49,947 nt of DNA from Paenibacillus ferrarius (GTDB lineage Bacteria; Bacillota; Bacilli; Paenibacillales; NBRC-103111): NCBI RefSeq assembly GCF_002027705.1, contig NZ_MBTG01000040.1:1-49947 (forward strand), written 5' to 3'. Positions 26,571-34,632 of the stretch are shown here, piece by piece (position 1 is the stretch's first letter; every line of letters begins with the position of its first letter). Made by a program: the position numbers and the translations under genes. The notes below the pieces were generated by a model, which was not told the DNA's origin, searched no databases, and saw only the letters and a list, made by a program, of their open reading frames with translations.

Positions 26571-26689
26571 ATGTATATTTATACCAGTAGCTTGTTGCGC
26601 TGTCAGCTAATGTCTATCTGGAAACATTGTATGGCAAGTTTGCGAAGCAAGTTTTGACTTTTGAAGATGAATCAGGGGGAGGACTTATT

Positions 26690-26749
26690 ATGAAGTCGAA
26701 ATCAATCAACTTAAGCAATTTCTTGTTAGATTTGGTTCCTAACTTCTAA
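26690..26749 (+). CDS. Candidate 19-residue micro-ORF
   Basis: ATG 26690 stands eight bases after a very strong GGGGGAGG and encodes MKSKSINLSNFLLDLVPNF. The frame is open upstream without a start (…LETLYGKFAKQVLTFEDESG), so it may be either a true micropeptide or the tail of a decayed gene. The peptide is short and amphipathic. No function is claimed. Confidence 0.35.
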   Translation: MKSKSINLSNFLLDLVPNF

Positions 26750-26761
26750 GGAAAATCTTAG

Positions 26762-26790
26762 TTGATAGACCTAATAAGCTGTGCTATACT
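26762..26790 (+). promoter_or_regulatory. SigA-type promoter
   Basis: TTGATA (26762-26767), exactly 17 bases, TATACT (26785-26790). It precedes GGAGG (26811-26815), which has no start codon at the right distance. Confidence 0.65.
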
Positions 26791-26802
26791 CTAGGCAACT
26801 TA

Positions 26803-27193
26803 TGGAAAAAGGAGGTTTATCAGCTTAATCTACCCTATGACTTTCATACAAAGTTAAGCGTCATTAGTAGTCCGATGGAGTTTGGGAAAGTAATCCTTTG
26901 TGTGAACGAAGACGAATATGAAACCGTTGGTGCTATGGGCTATGTATATGGTAACGGCGATAAACAGTATGAGAATAGAGAAGTATGTCAGATTGAAATC
27001 GCTTTTATCCAACAACCGTTAACCTGGATATTGAAACGATTTAATTCTGGTCGCCTTCAGGTCAGCCTCAGCTTATTAAGCTGCTGACTAAACTCGGTTC
27101 TAAGCCGCAGACAAGCAACACGAAGCTAGGTCCGTTGGATTTCTATTCGATCGATTTTAAGCAATGGGAGTGTATTGAAGGGGGAAATAATCA
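26803..27193 (+). pseudogene. Decayed hypothetical gene (lost start, frameshift)
   Basis: A good promoter and AAAGGAGG lead into an open frame (LNLPYDFHTKLSVISSPMEF then GKVILCVNEDEYETVGAMGY) without ATG, GTG or TTG near the ribosome site. The first usable codon is ATG 26875, with no site. At about 27050 the sense appears to move to another frame: RFNSGR in frame one continues convincingly as PSGQPQLIKLLTKLGSKPQT in the next frame, then GPLDFYSIDFKQWEC. That second frame runs without a stop into the esterase gene. I do not recognise the protein. Total about 125 residues if repaired. Confidence 0.45.
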
Positions 27194-27194
27194 A

Positions 27195-27824
27195 ATGTCT
27201 TCATGGATTCAGCAGAATGATGTTGTCTTATTTCAAGGGGATAGTATCACAGACGCAGGGCGTATTCGCGACAACGGACAGGATTTAGGCAGAGGATATG
27301 CGCTGATGGCTGCGGCCCAATTCTCAGCGAGCTGCCCAGAGAAACAGGTGCAATTCCTGAACAGAGGAATTTCGGGCAACCGAGTAGTAGATCTAGAGCA
27401 GCGATGGCAGGAAGATTGCTTGGATCTAAAGCCTAACTTGGTGTCTATTTATATTGGTATTAATGATACGTGGAGAAGATACGATCGGAATGATCCAACT
27501 TCTACCGAAGCTTATGAAAAGGGTTACCGCAACATTCTGACGCAAACAGCAGAAACAGGAGCAAAACTCGTGTTGATCGAACCGTTTGTTCTTCCAGTTC
27601 CAGAAGATCGTAAGCTGTGGAGAGAAGACCTCGATCCGAAGATTACGGTTGTTCGCGAGCTGGCAAGAGAATTCGGAGCACGCCTAGTCTGTCTGGATGG
27701 CTTGTTCGCTCAAGCCTCAACTCGCGCCGAGAGCTCTTTCTGGGCTCCAGATGGCGTACATCCTTCTCCGGCGGGCCATGCTTTGGTTGCCAAAGCTTGG
27801 CTGCAAGCAGTGGGAGCAGAATAA
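27195..27824 (+). CDS. SGNH/GDSL-family hydrolase (esterase)
   Basis: 210 residues. Block I VLFQGDSITDAGR, block II NRGISGNRV, block III IGINDTW, block V DGVHPSPAGH: all catalytic residues (Ser, Gly, Asn, Asp, His) are present. No signal peptide. It resembles the rhamnogalacturonan/acetylxylan-esterase-like group and is only distantly similar to the esterase at 8348. ATG 27195 follows GAAGGGGGAAA. Although the frame is open upstream, that part belongs to the decayed gene. Confidence 0.9.
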   Translation: MSSWIQQNDVVLFQGDSITDAGRIRDNGQDLGRGYALMAAAQFSASCPEKQVQFLNRGISGNRVVDLEQRWQEDCLDLKPNLVSIYIGINDTWRRYDRNDPTSTEAYEKGYRNILTQTAETGAKLVLIEPFVLPVPEDRKLWREDLDPKITVVRELAREFGARLVCLDGLFAQASTRAESSFWAPDGVHPSPAGHALVAKAWLQAVGAE

Positions 27825-27853
27825 ACGAAGCAGTAGGAACCCAGACAAATTCC

Positions 27854-27923
27854 GCTCTCAAAGAGTGGGAAAGTTTTTTGCGGCACGATGCGTCTTTGAG
27901 CGCTGAGAGCCGCTTTTTTTTTT
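27854..27923 (+). terminator. Terminator with overlapping alternative hairpins
   Basis: GCGGC (27880-27884) pairs with GCCGC (27909-27913) before ten T. GCTCTCAAAGA (27854-27864) can instead pair with TCTTTGAG (27893-27900), which lies in the loop of the first hairpin, or with TGAGAGC (27904-27910). Confidence 0.65.
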
Positions 27924-27975
27924 GCCACTGGAGATATGATACAATCTTTGCAAGATGAGCTTGTGGAGGTAACTT

Positions 27976-28944
27976 ATGAAAGCATTGATTTTTGAACAAT
28001 TTGGAAGTCCAGAAGTTCTACGCTATGCCGAGATCCCTGATCCTACCCTTGCGTTAGGACATATCGTGGTAAGAACCAAAGCGATTGGCATGAACTTTGC
28101 CGATGTGTATCGGCGAAAAGGGAACTATCATTTGGCAGGGAAACCGCCTTTCATACTAGGTTACGAAGGTGCGGGGATTGTTGAACATGTTGCTCCTGAT
28201 GTCGTCGATATCAGTGTTGGAGATCGAATTGCCTTCGTTGATGTTCCTTTTGCCAATGCAGAACTGGTGGCTATGCCAGTGGAACGGGCAATTCCCCTGC
28301 CGGTCGATATAACATTCGAGCAGGCGGCAGGCATCCTGCTTCAGGGAATGACAGCGCATTACTTAGTTAAAGACAGCTGCAAAGTTCAGTCAGGCGACGT
28401 TATTCTCGTCCATGCGGCAGCCGGTGGAGTGGGACAGCTGTTGACACAGCTGGGTAGAAGCAAAGGAGCTAAGGTCATCGGTCTGACGTCTTCCGAAGCC
28501 AAAAAAGAAGTTGCCCGCAAAGCAGGCGCAAACGAAGTGTTCAGCTACGACAGTGACTGGGTTCATGCAGTCGCAGCTTGCACGGAGAATCGCCAGGGCG
28601 TTGACATCGTTTACGATTCCGTGGGGTCCACATTAATGGACAGCTTCGCTGCTGTCAAAACGAAAGGGACTGTCGTTTTCTATGGCATGGCAGGCGGCGA
28701 TCCGCCGCACGTTGACCCTAGAATGCTCATGGACACATCCAAAACGCTGACCGGCGGCGATTTGTGGAACCATGTAACAACACGAGCCAACCGGATTGAG
28801 CGATCGCAAGAGCTGTTTCAGGCGTTGCGTCAAGGGACCATACACATGGAAGATCTCATGTGCATGCCACTAAGCGAAGGTGCTGACGCGCATCGCCTCA
28901 TGGAAAGCAGATTGAGCACAGGCAAAATTTTGCTTATTCCATAA
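27976..28944 (+). CDS. NADPH:quinone oxidoreductase (zinc-free MDR family)
   Basis: 322 residues, cytoplasmic. N-terminal GroES-like domain (MKALIFEQFGSPEVLRYAEI), conserved NFADVYRRKGNY, and Rossmann motif HAAAGGVGQLLTQLGRSKGA; the usual zinc ligands of alcohol dehydrogenases are absent, as in quinone reductases (QorA type). It transfers electrons from NADPH to quinones or other alpha,beta-unsaturated carbonyls. ATG follows GGAGGT. Monocistronic by position; the MFS gene starts 120 bases further on. Confidence 0.92.
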   Translation: MKALIFEQFGSPEVLRYAEIPDPTLALGHIVVRTKAIGMNFADVYRRKGNYHLAGKPPFILGYEGAGIVEHVAPDVVDISVGDRIAFVDVPFANAELVAMPVERAIPLPVDITFEQAAGILLQGMTAHYLVKDSCKVQSGDVILVHAAAGGVGQLLTQLGRSKGAKVIGLTSSEAKKEVARKAGANEVFSYDSDWVHAVAACTENRQGVDIVYDSVGSTLMDSFAAVKTKGTVVFYGMAGGDPPHVDPRMLMDTSKTLTGGDLWNHVTTRANRIERSQELFQALRQGTIHMEDLMCMPLSEGADAHRLMESRLSTGKILLIP

Positions 28945-29064
28945 CGAAAAAGCGACAGCAATAATATACCCAAGTGAATACAAAGAATGTCCCTATGCAT
29001 TCCGCTGCGAATCAGGTATCTTGTTGAAATTACCACATCGCAGATGGAAACGAGGAAATGCCGT

Positions 29065-30261
29065 ATGGGAGCAATCTGGAATAAACTCACCGCCATTAAA
29101 CTGCCTTTTTGGATCATGTTTATGAATACCTTCAGCATGGCGGTTGGATTTTATATGATGATTCCGCTGTTAGCTTCGTATTTATTGCATGATTTATTAC
29201 TGACGGTCATGATGGTCGGCGTCATCTCGGCAATACGCAGCTTTAGTCAGCAAGGACTTTCAGTATTATGCGGCACTTTGGCAGACAGACTGGGGTACAA
29301 ACGCACGATACTTGTCGGCCTCTTGATCCGAACTTTTGGTTTCGGGATGTTCGGCTTCGTCGATCACATTCCTGGATTAATCGTGGCTTGCTTCTTCTCT
29401 GGCCTAGGCGCGGCGCTTTTTCAGCCGGCCAGCTATGCTTATTACACAGCGCTTTCTACTTCTGCCAACCGCATTACGATCTATGCGATCCGGGAAATGT
29501 TAAGCAACATGGGTTTCGTAGTTGGTCCGGTGCTGGGGGCTCTGTTAATGGGTTTTCACTTTACCTATGTGAGCATGACAGCGACGCTTATTTTTGTCTT
29601 TTCTTTTTTCTTAAGTCTTTTCTTTTTGCCGAATCTGAAGGAAGCTCGGCCTCAATCGGAGCTGCCGGGCATCTGGCCACAGATGAAAAAGGTGCTGCAT
29701 AACCGTTCCTTCAGAAGGTTTATGATTTTCACCATGATCTCATGGTCCTTAGTCGCACAGTTATACATAGCGGTGCCTCTTCGTGTTAGTCAAATTGCGA
29801 ATGGTGCCAATATCGGGCTCATTTACAGCTGCGGGGCTATCGTGATGGTTCTGCTGCAGGTGCCGTTAGCCAAATTAGGCAACAACAATTTGCAGCCATT
29901 TGGAGTGATGTCCCTAGGCACATTGCTGCTTGCAGGAGGATTATTTGCAATTGGCATGACAGGATCTCTTGCAGGTATCTATGTCGGAGTTATTGCTTTC
30001 ATGATTGGACAAGTGTTTCTGCAGCCAATGATGAATACAATGGTGTCCGACTACGCAGGGAGCGGAAGTATTGCCAGCTACTTTGGCTTCAACAGCTTTG
30101 CATTGTCGATAGGTGCGATGATCGGTAATGTAGGCGGTGGCTATTTGTATGATTTAGGCAATCTGCTTGGATGGCGGCTTCTACCTTGGAGCTGCTTCTT
30201 GTTTATCGGTTTGGTGAATATCGGCTTCATGCTGAAAGAACAAAGGGCTCGCAGCCATTGA
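29065..30261 (+). CDS. MFS transporter, drug-exporter-like
   Basis: About 398 residues and twelve hydrophobic spans. Motif A between spans 2 and 3 reads GTLADRLGYKRTI; GAALFQPASYAYY is in the span 4-5 region. It looks like the MdtH/YttB-type proton-driven exporters. Start ATG 29065 has ACGAGGA upstream; the open frame runs back to 28987 but adds a polar, charge-rich segment not expected before span 1. The substrate is unknown. Confidence 0.87.
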   Translation: MGAIWNKLTAIKLPFWIMFMNTFSMAVGFYMMIPLLASYLLHDLLLTVMMVGVISAIRSFSQQGLSVLCGTLADRLGYKRTILVGLLIRTFGFGMFGFVDHIPGLIVACFFSGLGAALFQPASYAYYTALSTSANRITIYAIREMLSNMGFVVGPVLGALLMGFHFTYVSMTATLIFVFSFFLSLFFLPNLKEARPQSELPGIWPQMKKVLHNRSFRRFMIFTMISWSLVAQLYIAVPLRVSQIANGANIGLIYSCGAIVMVLLQVPLAKLGNNNLQPFGVMSLGTLLLAGGLFAIGMTGSLAGIYVGVIAFMIGQVFLQPMMNTMVSDYAGSGSIASYFGFNSFALSIGAMIGNVGGGYLYDLGNLLGWRLLPWSCFLFIGLVNIGFMLKEQRARSH

Positions 30262-30311
30262 TATAAGTCTCTAAGTCTCTAAGTCTAGTTGCTTCTAGTT
30301 GACAGAACCAG

Positions 30312-30499
30312 CGAAAGGGAACTGTGTTCCCTTATTCTTCGGTAAAACAGCCTTTTAGCTAGTGAGACGGAACTATGATCCGCTAATTAGCCTTTATTTG
30401 CTGGATTTCACCATTTTGAGGGGGAATAGAGGATCAGAGTTCCCTTTGAGCTGCTAATGTTCGATATTGAGCCAAATAGCGGAACATAGTTCCCTTTCA
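30312..30499. repeat. FFRR intergenic element, family A, copy 3 (inverted)
   Basis: The reverse complement of copies 1 and 2, with about three quarters identity by eye. Forward motifs 30314-30336 and 30364-30388, reversed motifs 30425-30447 and 30475-30498; steps 50, 61 and 50 bp. It follows the MFS gene. A short direct repeat of TAAGTCTC (30264-30288) lies just before it. Nothing else is seen in this gap except the hairpin at 30556. Confidence 0.85.
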
Positions 30500-30555
30500 A
30501 GGGGATTTGGGCAAAAAGGTACCATCCGTACATAGATTCTTCATTTCTACTATGA

Positions 30556-30597
30556 ATGGCATCCGGTGGAGCGTAGGCTTCACTGGATGCCATTTTG
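30556..30597 (+). terminator. Long hairpin, probable terminator
   Basis: ATGGCATCC (30556-30564) pairs with GGATGCCAT (30585-30593), with an inner GGTG/CACT pairing; TTTT follows. The T run is short. Confidence 0.55.
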
Positions 30598-30696
30598 ATC
30601 ATATAATCCATATTAATGCTCATTTTATGCATTCTACGAGCAGTAAAAGCATGGTATCCTGATTGTATAAGACAATGAAGGGAGCTAAAATTTGCA

Positions 30697-31761
30697 ATGA
30701 GCATAAACAAGTTGAATATTGGTGTTATCGGAGCAGGTTCAATATCTGACATGCACCTTCAGTCCTACAGCAAGCAAGCGGATGCTCGTTTGATTGCCGT
30801 GTGCGATCTTAATCGCCAAAGAGCCGAAGATAAAGCGGCTGCTTATAACATTGAACATATTTATACGGATTACCATGAATTGTTAGCCAATCCTGAAGTG
30901 GACGCTGTAAGCATATGTACGTGGAACAATTCACATGCGGAGATCAGTATCGCAGCCTTGCGAGCTGGCAAGCATGTGCTGGTTGAGAAACCGCTGTGTA
31001 AGACAGTGGAAGAGGCGCTTCAAATCCAGGAGGCTGTTCGCGAATCCGGGAAAATTCTACAGGTTGGTTTTGTACGCAGATATGATACGAATGCTCAGCT
31101 TGTTAAGCAATTTATTGAAAGCGGCCAGTTTGGCGAATTATATTATGCCAAAGCGTCCTGTCTTCGTCGTTTGGGCAATCCAGGAGGCTGGTTTGCAGAT
31201 AAAGAGCGCTCCGGTGGCGGACCTTTAATCGATATTGGCGTCCATGTGATTGATTTATGCTGGTATTTGATGGGCAGACCGAAGCCTGTTTCTGTAAGCG
31301 GAAACACCTATAATAAACTAGGCAACCGTTCCAACGTTCGCAATTTAAGCTTTTATAAAGCCGCTGACTATGATGTTGCTTTGAATAACGTCGAAGATAT
31401 GGCCAATGCCCTGATTAGATTTGAAAATGGGGCGTCGCTGCTGGTGGATGTCAGCTTTACGCTGCATGCCAAAAAGGACGAAATCGCAGTCAAGCTTTAT
31501 GGGGACAAGGGTGGCGTCGAGGTTGAGCCTGAGCTTGTTTTCGTGACAGAAATGCAAGATACCATCTTGAATGTTTCTCCACAGACAGATGATAAATCAA
31601 TCAACATCGTTGGGGCATTTAGCAATGAAATCGCTCATTTCTTAGACTGCTGTCGAACCGGCCAAACACCGATAAGTCCAGTTGAAGATGGAGTTACTAT
31701 GATGAAAATGCTTTGCGCGATATATGAATCAGCAGCCAAAGGCCAGGAAATCAACCTATAA
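30697..31761 (+). CDS. Gfo/Idh/MocA-family NAD(P)-dependent oxidoreductase
   Basis: 354 residues. N-terminal Rossmann fold GVIGAGSISDMH, the family signature HVLVEKPLCKT with the catalytic Lys, and later GGPLIDIGVHVIDLCWYLMG with the His that completes the site. It oxidises a sugar, inositol or amino-sugar hydroxyl. ATG 30697 follows GGGAGC. First of a three-gene operon with two TIM-barrel isomerases (24 and 57 bases apart), a common arrangement for inositol-like or 3-keto sugar catabolism. Confidence 0.93.
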   Translation: MSINKLNIGVIGAGSISDMHLQSYSKQADARLIAVCDLNRQRAEDKAAAYNIEHIYTDYHELLANPEVDAVSICTWNNSHAEISIAALRAGKHVLVEKPLCKTVEEALQIQEAVRESGKILQVGFVRRYDTNAQLVKQFIESGQFGELYYAKASCLRRLGNPGGWFADKERSGGGPLIDIGVHVIDLCWYLMGRPKPVSVSGNTYNKLGNRSNVRNLSFYKAADYDVALNNVEDMANALIRFENGASLLVDVSFTLHAKKDEIAVKLYGDKGGVEVEPELVFVTEMQDTILNVSPQTDDKSINIVGAFSNEIAHFLDCCRTGQTPISPVEDGVTMMKMLCAIYESAAKGQEINL

Positions 31762-31784
31762 CAAGGCGAACAGGAGATGCAAAC

Positions 31785-32645
31785 ATGAAACTCGGAGTGA
31801 GTACGTATAGTTTATACCAAGCGCTGAAGTCTGGCGAAATGGACATTAATGCGGTCATTGATTGGGTGGCCGATCAAGGCGCCGTGCATGTAGAAATCGT
31901 TCCGTTAGGCTTTGAACTGGCTGGGAATTTGGAGTTAGCCGACGCTATTCGTTTGAAAGCAGAGTCTCGCGGCCTTGAAATCTCTAACTATGCGATCGGC
32001 GCTAATTTCCTCACAGATTCGGATGAAGATTATGCGAAGGAAATTGAACGAGTCAAATCTGAAGTCGACATCGCAGCCAGATTAGGCGTCAAAAAGATGC
32101 GTCATGATGTGGCACGCACAGACGATACGTCCATTGGCAACTTCAATCGTCAGCTTGAACGTATGGCAGAGGCTTGCCGGCAAATAGCGGATTATGCGCG
32201 CTCATTTGATATCGTAACCAGCATTGAGAATCATGGCTATTTTGTTCAACATAGCGATCGGGTTCAAACGCTGATTCAGGCTGTAGACCGTCCGAATTTC
32301 CGGACAACTCTTGACGTGGGCAATTTCATGTGCGTGGATGAAGAATCGGTTTCAGCTGTGAAAAAAAATCTGCCGTTCGCTTCTATGGTCCATGTGAAAG
32401 ATTTTTATCTGAGACCTTCCTATGAGCATCCAGGTTCAGGATTTTTCCAAACGACGCAAGGCAATCACTTGCGCGGCGCTATTGTCGGCCAAGGGGATAT
32501 TGATATGCGAGAAGTGTTGCGTGTAATTAAACGCTCAGGCTATGATGGTTATATCTCAATCGAGTTCGAAGGCATGGAAGAGTGCAAAACAGGCACACGG
32601 ATTGGGCTTGAAAATGTAAAACGAATTTGGGCTGAGATCGAGTAA
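31785..32645 (+). CDS. Sugar phosphate isomerase/epimerase (AP-endonuclease-2-like TIM barrel)
   Basis: 286 residues of the IolE/IolH/xylose-isomerase-like barrel. Metal ligands are expected in VEIVPLGF, SIENHG, TLDVGNF, VHVKDF and SIEFEG, all visible in that order. Probably isomerises or dehydrates the product of the neighbouring dehydrogenase. ATG 31785 follows CAGGAGA. The exact sugar is unknown. Confidence 0.9.
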   Translation: MKLGVSTYSLYQALKSGEMDINAVIDWVADQGAVHVEIVPLGFELAGNLELADAIRLKAESRGLEISNYAIGANFLTDSDEDYAKEIERVKSEVDIAARLGVKKMRHDVARTDDTSIGNFNRQLERMAEACRQIADYARSFDIVTSIENHGYFVQHSDRVQTLIQAVDRPNFRTTLDVGNFMCVDEESVSAVKKNLPFASMVHVKDFYLRPSYEHPGSGFFQTTQGNHLRGAIVGQGDIDMREVLRVIKRSGYDGYISIEFEGMEECKTGTRIGLENVKRIWAEIE

Positions 32646-32702
32646 GCGATAATAGTGGCAAGCAGCATACATTCAACCTTCTGAAAGGTGTGTTTGACAA
32701 CA

Positions 32703-33575
32703 ATGAACAATCCAATCGGTATTATGGTCGACAGTTTGCGTCTTGGCGTACGGAATGGTTTACAGAAAGCCAAGGAGCTTGGCGCCGACGGAGTACAAAT
32801 CTATGCCGTATCCGGGGAGATGGATCCTGCTCTTTTATCGCCGCAAGCGCGTAAAGAGTTGAAAGATTACATTGCATCCCTTGGACTCAGTATTTCTGCT
32901 CTATGCGGAGACTTAGGCGGGCATGGTTTTCAGGATCAGGCAGCTAACGCAGCGAAGATTGAAAAATCCAAGCGTATTCTGGATCTTGCGGTTGATTTAG
33001 GCACTAAGGTAGTCACTACCCATATTGGCGTAGTTCCTGAGCAAACGAATGATCCGATTTACGAAGTCATGCTCAATGCTTGTGAAGAATTGGGTGTGTA
33101 TGCGAACAGTTTGGGTGCATACTTTGCTGTGGAAACCGGACCTGAGCCGGCTGCACACTTGAAGAGCTTCCTTGATACGCTGTCCACCAATGGCGTTTCA
33201 GTTAATTTTGACCCTGCGAACATGGTCATGGTCACAGGCGACGACCCGGTACAAGGGGTACTTACCTTGAAAGACTATATTGTACATACCCATGTGAAGG
33301 ACGGACTTCGTCTTCGTCAAGCAGATCCACGCGAAGTATACGGATCACTTGGGTATCAGCCGATGAGTCACGCGAATATTGCTGAAGCAGCTGCATCCGG
33401 TCCTTATTATCGGGAGCTCGCTTTGGGCGAAGGCCATGTCGATTTCAAAAAATATTTTGAAGCTCTGGAAGCGATTAACTACACCGGATATTTAACGATT
33501 GAGCGTGAGGTTGGCGAACAGCCTGAGGTGGATATCGCCAATGCGATTGCTTTTATTCGCAAATATCAGGGATAG
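32703..33575 (+). CDS. Sugar phosphate isomerase/epimerase, second copy
   Basis: About 290 residues, the same fold as the preceding gene but clearly a different subfamily. Ligand strands: GVQIYAVSGE, TTHIG, AVETGPEP, NFDPANM, HTHVKDG and TIEREVG. I choose ATG 32703; TTG 32694, five bases after AAAGG, is a real alternative. Last gene of the operon; a strong terminator follows. Confidence 0.9.
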   Translation: MNNPIGIMVDSLRLGVRNGLQKAKELGADGVQIYAVSGEMDPALLSPQARKELKDYIASLGLSISALCGDLGGHGFQDQAANAAKIEKSKRILDLAVDLGTKVVTTHIGVVPEQTNDPIYEVMLNACEELGVYANSLGAYFAVETGPEPAAHLKSFLDTLSTNGVSVNFDPANMVMVTGDDPVQGVLTLKDYIVHTHVKDGLRLRQADPREVYGSLGYQPMSHANIAEAAASGPYYRELALGEGHVDFKKYFEALEAINYTGYLTIEREVGEQPEVDIANAIAFIRKYQG

Positions 33576-33642
33576 TGCGTAATTTCAGGCTCTTGATGTT
33601 GATTGGAAACGGATCAGGCAGGCCATCCTGCCCTCCATTTGA

Positions 33643-33698
33643 CATGCAAGACAAACTGCAACACTGCGGAAAGCCGTGGAGTTGCAGTTTTTTTGCAT
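33643..33698 (+). terminator. Intrinsic terminator of the sugar operon
   Basis: AAACTGCAAC (33653-33662) pairs with GTTGCAGTTT (33681-33690), and ACATGCAA outside it pairs with TTGCATGT, giving a two-part stem with a T run. Confidence 0.85.
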
Positions 33699-33785
33699 GT
33701 AGGGAAACGGACATCAATAGGATAGAAGAAGCTTTCCAGGGAAATCGGAAAAGCGTTAATCATGGGCTGGCACAAATGTAATTTA

Positions 33786-33826
33786 CAAAACCGATTTTTC
33801 CCTGAAGGGGAGAGTCGGTTTTTTCT
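33786..33826 (+). terminator. Second intrinsic terminator
   Basis: AAAACCGA pairs with TCGGTTTT, with an inner TTCCC/GGGGA pairing, then TTTTTT. The gap 33576-33939 holds these two terminators, AT-rich sequence with three TGTAA words (33836, 33859, 33873) and the leader of the regulator gene; the small open frame 33575-33781 runs across a terminator and is not a gene. Confidence 0.85.
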
Positions 33827-33939
33827 TAAGAAATTTGTAATAATTATAGTTGGTTATTTGTAAATGTTTTCCTGTAATATAAAGGGGGATGATGGAAAGC
33901 CGGCGGCATCCATGGATGATATAGAAGGGGTAAATGGAC

Positions 33940-34632
33940 ATGCATACTTACAATATTCTCGTTGTTGATGATGAGAAAGAGATTCAAGATGCGATAGAAA
34001 TTTATTTGACGAATGAAAATATGACTATTTTCAAGGCTGATCATGGGTTGCAGGCTTTGGACATTCTCGAGCAGCAAGATATTCACTTGATGATTCTAGA
34101 CATTATGATGCCTCGACTGGACGGGATCAAAACGGCTTTTAAAGTGAGGGAGAGCAGGAATATTCCAATTCTTATGCTGTCAGCCAAGACAGAGGATACA
34201 GACAAAATTATAGGCTTGAATGTGGGTGCTGACGATTATTTGGGCAAGCCATTTAATCCTTTGGAGCTTATTGCCCGTGTGAAATCCCAGCTTAGGCGGT
34301 ATGTAAGTTTTGGGCACTATACGGCTAGTGAAAATAGACTTGAAGTTAGAGACTTGATTCTGAACAAGGACACGAAAAGTGTTTCCGTGGATGGCGGAGA
34401 AGTACGTTTAACAGCTACGGAATACAAAATACTAGAGCTGCTAATGGAACATAGAGGGAGAGTTTTCTCCATCGAAGAGATCTATGAAAAGGTTTGGAAA
34501 GAGCCCTACTTCAATGCAGAGAATACGGTTGCCGTGCATGTTCGAAGAATTCGGGAGAAGATCGAGATCAACCCGAAGGAACCCAAATATTTGAAGGTGG
34601 TATGGGGCATTGGTTATAAAATCGAGAAATAA
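33940..34632 (+). CDS. Response regulator, OmpR/PhoB family (VanR-like)
   Basis: 230 residues. Receiver with Asp10/Asp11, phospho-acceptor Asp54 (LMILDIMMP) and Lys in YLGKPF, then a winged helix (about 130-228, ending KVVWGIGYKIEK). ATG 33940 is nine bases after GAAGGGG; ATG 33934 is too close to that site. Overlaps the kinase gene by about 23 bases. The target genes are not obvious; none of the adjacent genes is a transporter or resistance gene. Confidence 0.93.
   Translation: MHTYNILVVDDEKEIQDAIEIYLTNENMTIFKADHGLQALDILEQQDIHLMILDIMMPRLDGIKTAFKVRESRNIPILMLSAKTEDTDKIIGLNVGADDYLGKPFNPLELIARVKSQLRRYVSFGHYTASENRLEVRDLILNKDTKSVSVDGGEVRLTATEYKILELLMEHRGRVFSIEEIYEKVWKEPYFNAENTVAVHVRRIREKIEINPKEPKYLKVVWGIGYKIEK

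Noticed and set aside
28830..29138. 102-codon minus-strand frame with hydrophobic segments
   Set aside because: Shadow of the oxidoreductase end and the MFS gene start; no ribosome site.
33575..33781. 68-codon frame after the second isomerase gene
   Set aside because: It runs across a strong terminator and has no separate ribosome site.
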